Positions 16,491-24,137 of a stretch of DNA of 24,190 bases are shown here, piece by piece. Position 1 is the first letter of the stretch. Each line of letters opens with the position of its first letter. The stretch comes from Rhodobacteraceae bacterium UBA3069 (lineage in GTDB: Bacteria > Pseudomonadota > Alphaproteobacteria > Rhodobacterales > Rhodobacteraceae), in contig DFBX01000022.1 of assembly GCA_002366795.1 (NCBI GenBank), forward strand, positions 1 to 24,190. The letters run 5' to 3'. Made by a program: the position numbers and the translations under genes. Under the pieces are notes generated by a model. It did no database searches, was not told the DNA's origin, and saw only the letters and a list, made by a program, of their open reading frames with translations.

Positions 16491-17458
16491 GGCGCGCGCA
16501 GATCGGGCTTGAGAACCTTGCCGATTTCACTGCGGGGCAGATCATCGCCCAGCTCGATCCGGCTGAGACGCAGCATTTATCCCTGCTTGGCATTGGCCCA
16601 TGCGAAGATATCCTCTGCGGTCGTGGTCGCGCCCTTTTCAATCACGATAAGGCCAAGCGGCGTTTCACCCCTTGTATCGGACGGGATCGCAATCAACACC
16701 ATGACCGCGACATCGCGATACTGGCACAGCACGCCTCCAGATCAGCGGCGTATATATTGAACCCGCCAGAAATGATCATGTCTTTTTTGCGGTCCAGCAG
16801 TTGCAACGCCCCATCGGCATCGAACCGCCCCATATCGCCGGACCGGATGAAATCGCGCCCCCTCTTCGTCGCGCCATAATAGTTCCGAAGTCTTGTCCGG
16901 CAGGTTTTGGTAGCCCGCCATAATCGACGCGACGGACACGCCGCCCTCGATCATTCCGTACAGGTCGATCAGGTTGCCGGGCCAGCGGACCTGTACCTTG
17001 GCAATCAGCGGCTCAGGCAAACGGGCCGAGGTCAAGAATTTACACTTGTAGCTGGACAGGTCGTATGCGCCGATCTGCGCGGCCACCTTCGTTTGCGTCG
17101 CAGACACCACCAACAGCCCCGCGCTGCTGTCGGCCATCATGGTGCACGGCGCGTCCTGCGTAGCGCTGTAGGCGCAAAGGCACGAAACAGGCCCCTGCCG
17201 AAAGCACCGCCGCCATAAGCACCACATGCGCGACCGAAATTTTCCCAAGCGACGCGACCATATCCCCGCGCCCGATCCCGCGCGCTTGCAACGCGCCATT
17301 CACGCGGGCCACGTGATCGGCGCACTCGTGCCATAACAGCACGTCATCCCCACAGATCAGCGCCGGCCGATCACCCCTAGCTTGGCCATTGCGGGCGATG
17401 GATGCGCCGAAGTCCAGCAGGGTTTCCCCTTGGACCGCAGGCGGGTTGAAAAGGACAT
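16475..17458 (-). pseudogene. Decayed AMP-dependent acyl-CoA ligase (1)
   Basis: Pieces of one acyl-CoA synthetase occur in family order but in different frames. From about 17455 to 17160 the N-terminal part reads GETLLDFGASIARNG ... ALICGDD ... GIGRGDMVASLGKISVAHVVLMAAVLSAG. From about 17150 to 16870 comes the middle (DLSSYKCKFLTSARLPEPLI ... LIDLYGMIEGG). A further frame holds the RSGDMGRFDADG and DRKKDMIISGGFNIY segments (about 16860-16745). The C-terminus ends GKVLKPDLRAPYW at 16475. The phosphate-binding loop region and some 150 residues between the first two pieces are missing. About 980 bases remain of an expected 1.5 kb. A good ribosome binding site (GGAGAG) precedes ATG 17458, but the frame breaks within the first codons. 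Confidence 0.85.
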
Positions 17459-17773
17459 GGGTTCTCTCCGGTTCATGGAACAGTTCATGGACATGGGAAG
17501 GTAAAGCGAGATCGCATGGACAAGGATCAGGATCAGAACCACGAGCAAGATGAAAAGCCGCAGCGCGATCGAGGCATCGTCTCGCAGCCCCGCCAGCGAA
17601 TTGGGCGGGCCGGTCAAAGCGATCAGAGCCACGAAGATTTTTACGCAGGCCGCGATGAAGCAAATCGCGCCGGTGGTGGTCATCGTCTCGCGCAGAAGCG
17701 GGATGATCAGATCGGGGGTCGGGAAAATGAACAACGGCAGCCGCAGATTTTGCATTTGGGCGGGAAGTGTCAT
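17357..17773 (-). pseudogene. Doubtful ORF: possible nitronate monooxygenase N-terminus followed by two hydrophobic segments
   Basis: An ORF of 138 codons begins at ATG 17773 with an excellent ribosome binding site (GGAGG, 7 bases upstream). Its first residues (LPAQMQNLRLP ... LFIFPTPDLII) resemble the N-terminus of 2-nitropropane dioxygenase-type flavin enzymes, with a few residues missing. After about residue 30 the likeness is lost. Two hydrophobic stretches follow (GAICFIAACVKIFVALIAL and ALRLFILLVVLILILVHAI), and the last third overlaps the ligase remnant in another frame. It could be a real small membrane protein or a chimera left by deletion. I favour a remnant, given the state of its neighbours, but with low confidence. 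Confidence 0.3.
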
Positions 17774-17794
17774 TTCGGGTCCTCCGTGCAGGGA

Positions 17795-17964
17795 TCAAGC
17801 CACAAAGCCTTGCGGGAACAGCGCGTCTATTTCGGATGGGATTGCCCTTGCGCCTTGCAGCGCCGCGCGACTGTCGGCGGCGGCGACCTCGCGCCCATGC
17901 CCGCAACGTCAATGATGCGCACGCCCGCAAGCGGTGGTGCAGATGCGCTATATGCATCTGTCAT
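17795..17964 (-). pseudogene. Small remnant, possibly of a CaiB-type CoA-transferase
   Basis: From ATG 17964 the minus strand reads MTDAYSASAPPLAGVRIIDVAGMG, resembling the N-terminus of family III CoA-transferases (PLxGVRVLDLxG). The frame then gives low-complexity sequence and stops at 17827. A second frame from about 17890 reads EVAAADSRAALQGARAIP and ends FPQGFVA at 17795, looking like a genuine protein C-terminus. The simplest reading is a gene reduced by a large internal deletion to its two ends. The parent family is uncertain. Confidence 0.45.
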
Positions 17965-18002
17965 TCCTTTCGTGAATGGCGGTAGGCCGCCGTATCGCGC
18001 GC

Positions 18003-18467
18003 TCAGCGGCGCGAGATTGCCGTTTTCAGGTTGCCACGCATCTTGTGCAGCACCTTCAGCGTTGTTTGCAGGTCCACGTCCGAGATCCCTGCATTGGCAA
18101 TCTCGTCCAGATCAAAGACCTTCTTGGTCATGATCTTCACCAGCGCCTTGGCCTTTTCGGTCGCGTAGATGCGGTTGGAACGGCGATCTTCCGGATCGGC
18201 CCGGCGCTCGACAAAGCCGCGCGCCTCCAAGCGGTCAATCAGCTTGGAGGTGGTGACGGTGGCGATTTCCATCCGGCTGGCCAACTCTGCCTGCCGCAGC
18301 CCGTCCTCTCTGAGCAGATGCACCAGAACCCACCCTTGCGACATGGTCATGTCATGAGGTTTGAGCATCGCATCAAAGGTAATCCTGCGGAAACGGGCAA
18401 TATCTTGGAACACAGGGTTATTATCATCGCTGAGCGAGGTCTCTTTGGGCATGTTTTCCTGCTCCAT
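18003..18467 (-). CDS. MarR-family transcriptional regulator
   Basis: Regulator of 154 residues with a winged helix-turn-helix. The recognition region is LRQAELASRMEIATVTTSKLIDRLEARGFVERR-like (about 65-98), and the wing has the family motif DPEDRRSN (about 99-106), flanked by dimerisation helices. It is complete, unlike most genes around it. MarR proteins often repress aromatic or acyl-CoA catabolic operons and respond to a CoA thioester, so it was probably the regulator of the cluster now decaying on both sides. ATG 18467 has a weak AGG upstream; ATG 18452 has AGGA five bases upstream and is an equally plausible start (149 residues). Confidence 0.92.
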   Translation of the reverse strand: MEQENMPKETSLSDDNNPVFQDIARFRRITFDAMLKPHDMTMSQGWVLVHLLREDGLRQAELASRMEIATVTTSKLIDRLEARGFVERRADPEDRRSNRIYATEKAKALVKIMTKKVFDLDEIANAGISDVDLQTTLKVLHKMRGNLKTAISRR

Positions 18468-18539
18468 CTCAGCCTATCCGGCAGATCGCGTTCTCTTACG
18501 AGACTGGCCGTCACTAGGCAAGGTTGGGGCCATTGCGCA

Positions 18540-19435
18540 TCAGATCAGGCCCCATGCGAACACGTCGCCCGAACGATCCAGATCATAGAAATTCGCCTTC
18601 ATCGCCGGGATCGCGTGGTCGCGTACCGTTTCCGGCGTCCAACCTTCGGAACGGTGGACCGACCGCACGGGACGCGGCTGGCTCATCAGGAAAATCTCGT
18701 TGTTGCGGATGCAGAAAATTTGCCCCGTGAAATCGCAATCGGGTGCAGCCAGCGCCACGCAAAGCGGTGCGATCTTGGCTGGTGTCATTTCCTTGATCCC
18801 CTCGACGCGGGCTTTTTCGGCCTCGGTCTTGGCGGGGATGGTACCGATCAGGCGCGACCAAGCAAAAGGCGCGATACAGTTGGACCGCACGTTGAACCGC
18901 GCCATGTCCAGCGCCAACGATTTCGACAGGCCGACGATGCCCATCTTGGCCGCCGAATAGTTCGCCTGCCCGTAATTTCCGATCAGGCCTGAGGTCGAGG
19001 TAAAATTCAAAAAACACCCCGAGGCTTGCATCTTGAACTGCTGCGCAACGGCCTGCGCCATGTTGAAACTGCCCTTGAGGTGGACGGCAATCACCGAATC
19101 CCAGTCTTCCTCGGTCATCTTGTGAAAGATCACATCGCGCAGGATCCCGGCATTGTTCACCACCACATCGATGGCGCCGAATTCGTCCATGGCCTGTTCA
19201 TACATGCCGCGCGCATCCTCGGACTTGGCGACATTGCCGAAATTGGCCGTCGCCTCGCCGCCCGCCGTGCGAATTTCGTTCACCACTTCTTGCGCAGGGG
19301 CTGCATCCGCGCCCGCGCCGTCAGCCGCACCGCCCAGATCGTTGACGATCACGCGCCCGCCATGTGCAGCCATCATCAGCGCGATATCGCGCCCGATGCC
19401 GCGCCCGTGACGACCACGACCTTTCCATCCGGCAT
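18540..19435 (-). pseudogene. Short-chain dehydrogenase (3-hydroxyacyl-CoA dehydrogenase type) with frameshifted N-terminus
   Basis: The true start is ATG 19435, with GGGAGGAG as ribosome binding site, giving MPDGKVVVVTGA. The frame is lost near 19408-19412, inside the nucleotide-binding TGxxxGxG motif, where about four or seven GC-rich bases seem to be missing. The remainder continues in another frame as GIGRDIALMMAAHGGRVIVNDLGG, with NNAG and the catalytic Ser, Tyr and Lys (FTSTSG ... YSAAK), then an uninterrupted C-terminus to 18540. NDLGG plus the adjacent GADAAPAQEVVNEI stretch is typical of the SDR domain of multifunctional beta-oxidation enzymes. With only one lesion it is the least damaged of the broken genes, so a sequencing error in a GC repeat must be considered. 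Confidence 0.85.
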
Positions 19436-19568
19436 TTCGGCTCCTCCCGTGCATGGTTTGTCATTTCAAATTACTTAGCTTGATCATTGCTTGCAGGATA
19501 ATTACGCGTCGACTTGATCGCGAGGCTTACAAAGCCGGCCTTGCAAACCATTCGGGAGGAAGAAGCCA
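19436..19568. promoter_or_regulatory. Divergent control region with matched leaders
   Basis: The SDR and ligase-2 remnants point away from each other across this region. ATGGTTTG at 19453-19460 and CAAACCAT at 19544-19551 form a perfect inverted pair, each 17 bases from its own start codon. Each is followed in its transcript direction by GGGAGGA. It may mark a duplicated leader or symmetric operators for the nearby MarR regulator; neither is proven. Confidence 0.45.
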
Positions 19569-20175
19569 ATGCTCGAACCCAGCTTGCTGCAACATCTGGT
19601 TTTTGCCGATTGGGATATGCCGGGCGATAGCCTGCCCTTCAGCACGCTAAATTATGGCAGCATGCTGGCGGATGATCCTTGAGCACCCGCGCTTTACCGA
19701 ATTCGACTTTTCCTCGATCCGGTGCCTGACCCATGGCGCGTCGCCCATGCCGGTCAAGCTGATGGAACGCGCACTGGCGGTGATCCCCGGCATCGTTTTC
19801 CGTCAGGGTTACAACATGACCGAAACCTCGCCGGTGCTGACCGTGCCGCCCCCCGGCCGACCACATGCCCGGCAACCGACAATCGGCAAGCTGGCCTCGG
19901 TCGGCAAGCCGATGATCTATTGCGATCTGCGCGTGTTGGATGAAAATGATACCCTCCTGCCCCCGGCCAGACGGGGAAGGGGATCGTGCGCGGTCCGCAG
20001 GTGATGAACGGCTATTGGAACCGCTCCGAGGAAACCCCCGAGGCCATGCGCGGCGGGTTCTATCGCACGGGCGGAGGCCAGTTATCTGGGCGAAGACGGC
20101 TATCTGTTCCTCGTGGGCTGCACCAACGAGATGATCATTTCGGGCGGACAAAAATGTCTATCCAATCGAAACGGA
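19569..20175 (+). pseudogene. Decayed AMP-dependent acyl-CoA ligase (2)
   Basis: A normal start (ATG 19569, GGGAGGAAG upstream) gives MLEPSLLQHLVFADWDMPGD, but the frame stops at 19681. A second frame resumes at the middle of the enzyme with LEHPRFTEFDFSSIRCLTHGASPMP. It continues GYNMTETSPVL (the YGMTE-type adenylation motif, with Asn in place of Gly) and GKPMIYCDLRVLDEND. Further frames carry VRGPQVMNGYWNRSEETPEAMRGGFYRTG and then GYLFLV- and ISGGQ-like motifs. At least four frame changes and a deletion of roughly 200 residues, including the P-loop, have occurred. It differs from the ligase remnant at 16475-17458, so two ligases were present. Confidence 0.87.
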
Positions 20176-20643
20176 AAGCGCGCTGTCGGATGCCATGAAA
20201 GAGGCATTTGCCGACAGCGCGCAGGGTTTGGCCATCGATCCCGACTGGCTCCGAATGCAGATTCTGCGCCGGGGGCGATCTGAAAAAGATGCTGGCCAAT
20301 CACAAGGCGGACAATGTCGGCGGGACCAAGGTTTTCGGCACCCGCATGCGACATCTGCACGGCTGGCTATGCCAGTTGCGCGATCTGCCCGTGCCGGTGA
20401 TCTGCGCCGTGGATTGACCTGCCTATGGTGCGGGCTTGGGACATTGCACGCATGCAGTGCAATGCTTCGTCCACCGCCATTGCCCTGACAGCACAGATCA
20501 GCGCCCGTTCGATGGAAGAAAACGCGGACACCCTGCTTGCTATGAAAGCGCAGGCACAATTCATCTGCCTCGCCAGCCGCTATCATCAACCGGTGCCCGA
20601 CCGATTCGTGACCAAGCAAACGCCGCGCTTCGATTTCAAGTAA
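20176..20643 (+). pseudogene. Decayed enoyl-CoA hydratase/isomerase (crotonase)
   Basis: The remnant begins directly at the end of ligase 2 with ALSDAMKEAFADSAQGLAID, which corresponds to about residue 25 of a crotonase, so the true N-terminus has been lost. After a frame change FCAGGDLKKMLANH gives the first oxyanion-hole motif. The frame then ends at a TGA after PVICAVD. A YGAGLG-like second motif follows in another frame. The C-terminus (SARSMEENADTLLAMKAQAQ ... PRFDFK) is readable to 20643. The middle third is missing. With lesions in every part, it cannot be functional. Confidence 0.85.
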
Positions 20644-20674
20644 AGCCGGTTTGCGATAAATCAGCGGCGGGCCT

Positions 20675-21694
20675 TCAGGTCAGAACGCTCGCTGCCACCA
20701 AAGCCGCAATCTGCGCGACGTCATAGCCCAATTCAGCCAGAACCAACGCAGTGTCACGCCCGAAATTCGGGGCCGGCATATCGACCTGCGCGGGGGTCTT
20801 GCTCAGTTGGAACCCACAGGCCTTCGAACCACGACGGGGCGCCATCGCGGCGCGGCAGCGACTGGAAATACCCCTAGGTTTTCAGTTGCGCATCATTGGC
20901 CAGATCGTCCGGCGATGCCGCGATATGAGCGGCAACGCCCGCGCCAGGCAAAAGCGCCTCGACCTCTGCCAAGCTGCGGGATTTACACCAACCGGACAAG
21001 GCCGCGTCGATTTACGGCTTTTGCGCTTTGTGGATGGAAAAATCCGCCAGGTCCTGCGCCTTGAGTTCTGCCAATGCGGTTACCTCGGCCAATGCCAGCC
21101 ATGTGGCATCAGTCATACTGACCGCGACCCATGCAGTTTCAACCGAAGGCACCGCGCAGGAGTACAGGTTGTTCGGTACAAACGCGTCGCCGCGATTGCC
21201 CCGCGCCTTGGGTCCCTGCCCCGGGGAGGCGAATTCGGCAAATACCTCGGCGATCAAATCGCATTCCCGCTTCGGCCTCCGAGACATCAAGATAGCGCCC
21301 GTGTCCGGTGCGGCGGCGATCGTCAAGCGCGACCTTTTTCGGTGGGTAAATTCAGCGTCACACCCAGTTTGCCCACCTTGCAATTTTCATAAAGGCTCGA
21401 CCGGTCCAGGTCGCGCTCTCCGCCGGGATAGGGGCCTGTCAGCCGAGTCACCTTGGGCTTTTTCGCGCTTTCAATGCGGATCACACGCGCCCCGAAATCG
21501 GCAAGGCAGCGGCCGCCCAAAACAAAGAGCGGCCCTGACCGTCGAACGCCCCTGTGCTCTTGTATCACTGCCCGTCGCGGGTTCGACACACAGCACATCG
21601 GCCCCCATCAGTGCCAGCATCCGCCCTGCCAACACGCCGCGCGCGCGCCGGTCAGATCAAGCACCCGCAGCCCGGCCAATGCACCGCCAGTCAT
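20675..21694 (-). pseudogene. Decayed two-domain CaiB/BaiF family CoA-transferase
   Basis: ATG 21694 lies one base past the thiolase stop and gives MTGGALAGLRVLDLTGA. The frame slips in a CG-dinucleotide run and continues VLAGRMLALMGADVLCVEPATG, a typical CoA-transferase N-terminus. A second, different N-terminal-type segment follows (LADFGARVIRIESAKK ... YENCKVGKLGVTLNL). After another shift a C-terminal segment reads WLALAEVTALAELKAQDLADF. The gene ends NFGRDTALVLAELGYDVAQI with a stop at 20675. Two N-terminal motifs in a row suggest a tandem-domain CoA-transferase of about 800 residues that has lost more than half its length. Several in-frame stops remain. Confidence 0.85.
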
Positions 21695-21695
21695 G

Positions 21696-22841
21696 CTACC
21701 ACCGATCCTCGGTCGTCAGCACCGCCGTGGCCGCGGCCGAGAACATGCCGCCAACCCCATGCACCAGAGACAGTTTCGCGCCCTTGACCTGTGCAGGGGA
21801 AATGCCACGCATCTGCCGAACCCCTTCTTGCAGGGCGAACATGCCATACATGCCTGAATGCATGTAGCTAAGGCCACCGCCATTGGTGTTCAGCGGCAGC
21901 TTGCCACCCGGGCGGGTGTTGCCCTCGGCGATAAAGGCGCCGCCCTCGCCCTTGGCCACGAACCCCAGATCCTCCAACCCGTAAATCGGAAGATGCGCGA
22001 AGGCGTCGTAGATCATCAGGTGATCCACGTCCGAATGCGTGATGCCAGCGCTTTCAAACGCCATTTTGCCCGACACACGGAATGCCTTGGAACTGGTGAA
22101 ATCCTCCATCTGGGAAATCATCGGGCCCTCGGCGCTCTCCCCGCCCATGCCGCGCAGGTAAACGGGTTTCGTCGGGAAGTCCTTCGCCCGATCAGCTGAA
22201 GTCAGGATCAACGCGCCGCCACCATCGGACACAAGGCAGCACATTAGCTTGGTAAAGGGCCAGGCGATCATCTTGGCGTTCAACACCGCGTCCACGGTCA
22301 GCGGGCCACGCGCCGTGGCGCGGGGGTGGAACGCCGCCCATTCACGCTGCACCACCGCGACCGATGCGATCTCCTCCAGCGTCAGGCCGTCGTCTTTCAT
22401 CTTGCGCAGCACCGGCAGGGTAAAGCGCGAGGGCGGTAACAACGCACCGTAGATCGACTCGAATTCCTGCTGCTGCATGGATGGGAACAAGGGCCGGTGG
22501 CCGCGATTTCCTGACCGACCGCTTTCGCCGTGGGTGATCAGAACCGTGGTGCAAAGCCCCGCCTTGATCGCTGCCGTCGCGTGGCGCACATGCGCAATGA
22601 AAGAACACCCTCCGACAGAGGTGCCATCAAGCCAAGTCGGCGTGATGCCAAGGTATTGGGCAATCTCGGCTGCGTCATGGCCGCCCGTGGCGATTCCGTC
22701 GATATCCTTTACCGTCAGCCCGCAATCGGCCAGCGCGTTCAGCGCAGCATCGGCGTGCAGTCCGGTTTGCGACAATTCGGGCACCTTGCCCATGCAGGTG
22801 GATTCGGCGGCGCCGACAATGGCGATTTCTGCGCGGCTCAT
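21696..22841 (-). CDS. Thiolase-like protein (SCP2-thiolase/Ltp2 type)
   Basis: An uninterrupted 381-residue protein of the thiolase fold. It begins MSRAEIAIVGAAESTCMGK and has WLDGTSVGGCSFIAHVRHA (about 85-103) where thiolases carry the nucleophile helix. LMIYDAFAHLP is followed by NTNGGGLSYMHSGMYGM and the conserved C-terminal HGVGG. The usual nucleophilic Cys position appears to be Ser, with a Cys four residues later, so classical thiolysis is not assured. Its ATG overlaps the stop of the DUF35 gene by four bases. Thiolase-like proteins paired with DUF35 partners include steroid side-chain aldolases (Ltp2 type) as well as acyltransferases, so it may be a lyase. The frame is open to 23162, but the start at 22841 has AGGAAG upstream and fits the family. 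Confidence 0.87.
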   Translation of the reverse strand: MSRAEIAIVGAAESTCMGKVPELSQTGLHADAALNALADCGLTVKDIDGIATGGHDAAEIAQYLGITPTWLDGTSVGGCSFIAHVRHATAAIKAGLCTTVLITHGESGRSGNRGHRPLFPSMQQQEFESIYGALLPPSRFTLPVLRKMKDDGLTLEEIASVAVVQREWAAFHPRATARGPLTVDAVLNAKMIAWPFTKLMCCLVSDGGGALILTSADRAKDFPTKPVYLRGMGGESAEGPMISQMEDFTSSKAFRVSGKMAFESAGITHSDVDHLMIYDAFAHLPIYGLEDLGFVAKGEGGAFIAEGNTRPGGKLPLNTNGGGLSYMHSGMYGMFALQEGVRQMRGISPAQVKGAKLSLVHGVGGMFSAAATAVLTTEDRW

Positions 22842-23248
22842 GCGGCACTTCCTGTCGCGGGACGAAACTGCGGCACGGTGGTTTCTCCCCGCTGCTCGAA
22901 AGTGACTTCCAACGGCATATCCAGTTGCAGCGCCGCGGGGTCGGGCGGGCAATCGACGATGTTCGACATCATGCGCGGACCTTCCTCCAACGCAACCACG
23001 GCCACGGTGAAGGGCGGCTCGTATCCCGGTGCGGGCAACTGGTTGATGACATAGGAATGCAGCGTGCCGCGCCCCGTGGCCTGAAAAGCCGACACATCGC
23101 GTGACCCGCAATTCGGGCAGAACGGGCGCGGCGGGAAATAGGGCGCATCGCATGGCGCGCAACGTTGCAGCATCAGCTTACCCAGTTTGGCACCGTCCCA
23201 ATAAAACCGTGTTTCGGGATAGATAACGGGTTCGTGTCTCTGGCTCAT
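22838..23248 (-). CDS. DUF35 OB-fold/zinc-ribbon protein, partner of the thiolase-like enzyme
   Basis: A complete 136-residue protein. A rubredoxin-like zinc ribbon lies at about 30-50 (CAPC ... CPNC), followed by an OB-fold domain with GRGTLHSYVINQLPAPGYEPPFTVAVVALEEGPRM. Such proteins form complexes with thiolase-like enzymes and bind the acyl-CoA. The 4-base overlap with the thiolase-like gene supports an obligate pair. AAAGG lies seven bases before ATG 23248. It sits 17 bases downstream of the broken MaoC gene and may depend on that gene's promoter, or on one inside it. Confidence 0.92.
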   Translation of the reverse strand: MSQRHEPVIYPETRFYWDGAKLGKLMLQRCAPCDAPYFPPRPFCPNCGSRDVSAFQATGRGTLHSYVINQLPAPGYEPPFTVAVVALEEGPRMMSNIVDCPPDPAALQLDMPLEVTFEQRGETTVPQFRPATGSAA

Positions 23249-23265
23249 CTTTTCGACCTTTCGCT

Positions 23266-24135
23266 TCAGCCCAAGCGGGCCAGACCATTGTTCAGAACGA
23301 CGATATCGCGCTCGACCACACGGGACCGAAACGAGATGTCATCGCCATTTTTCCACATCTCGGTGCGGATCGTCTCGCCCGGATAGACAGGGGCCGAGAA
23401 CCGCAATTGCAGATGTTTCAGCGCCTCTGACCGGCCGCCCGCCAGCGCCTGCGTGATCGACCACGCGGCAACACCCAGCGTGCAAAGCCCGTGCAAGATC
23501 GGCCGTTCGAACCCCGCGCCCCGGGCTATTTCGGGGTCTGCGTGCAACGGGTTGAAATCGCCCGACAGCCGGTAAATCAACGCCGCGCCTTCGGAGGTTT
23601 TGTGTTCATGCATCGCCTCTGACGCACCATCCGGTAGCGTATGTATAGACTTGACCGGACCGGAAGGGCCGCCAAAGCCACCATCCGCACGGGCAAAACT
23701 GGTGCCTTCCACGGTGGCGATCAATTGCCCGCTGTCCTTGTCGGAAATCTCGCGCTCGGAATTGATCAGCGCGCCCTTGCCCTCGCCCTTGTCGATGATG
23801 CCCGTGATACGGGTGCGGCCGATCAGGGTTCCTTCGGCGGGCAGCGGCGCGTGCAGTGTCAGGCTTTGTTCGCCATGCAGCAGTTTTTGCCATGTGATAC
23901 CGGTGTCTGGCTCCATCGCCCAGAACCCCGGATAGGCCAGCACATTGACCATAGCGGGAAGGGCGCAAACCCATCGGCCCCTTCATAGGTCGCGCGCAGA
24001 TGAGCGGGGTTCAACGGGTCCGTTCCCAGCCCAAGCCCGAGCGCAAAGAGGATCGTATCCTTTTTCGTATAGTGATGCTCTATCGGCGCGAATTTGCGCG
24101 CCATCAGCGCGTCATGGTCGATCATGGTCGATCAT
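23266..24135 (-). pseudogene. MaoC-type enoyl-CoA hydratase 2 with damaged start and frameshift
   Basis: Double-hotdog hydratase of the MaoC / hydratase-2 family, normally about 285 residues. The C-terminal hotdog is intact, with the catalytic segment SGDFNPLHADPEIARGAGF and PILHG. Two lesions are visible. The ATG with the correct distance to GGGAGG (24135) is followed by a duplicated 10 bases and reads only seven codons before TGA; the next ATG (24125) is 17 bases from that site. The N-terminal frame (MIDHDALMARKFAPIEHHYTKKD) then reaches YEGADG near 23968 and shifts by one base to the frame ALPAMVNVLAYPGFW. An internal start at 23952 would give a truncated 228-residue product lacking part of the first hotdog. 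Confidence 0.85.
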
Positions 24136-24137
24136 GG
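24112..24137 (-). repeat. 10-bp tandem duplication at the MaoC start codon
   Basis: The unit tcatggtcga occurs twice in direct succession (24112-24121 and 24122-24131), followed by six more bases of the same unit. Each copy contains an ATG on the minus strand. Because 10 is not a multiple of three, the extra copy puts the best-placed ATG out of frame with the gene. Confidence 0.9.

Noticed and set aside
17040..17957. 305-codon minus-strand frame taken as one protein
   Set aside because: Only its last ~130 codons read as protein (ligase N-terminus); the first part is Arg-rich out-of-frame sequence, so it is a chance join across remnants.
19569..21694. Programmed frameshifting or a split multi-enzyme as explanation for the frame changes
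   Set aside because: Large internal deletions, in-frame stops and missing catalytic segments occur together, which programmed frameshifting would not produce.
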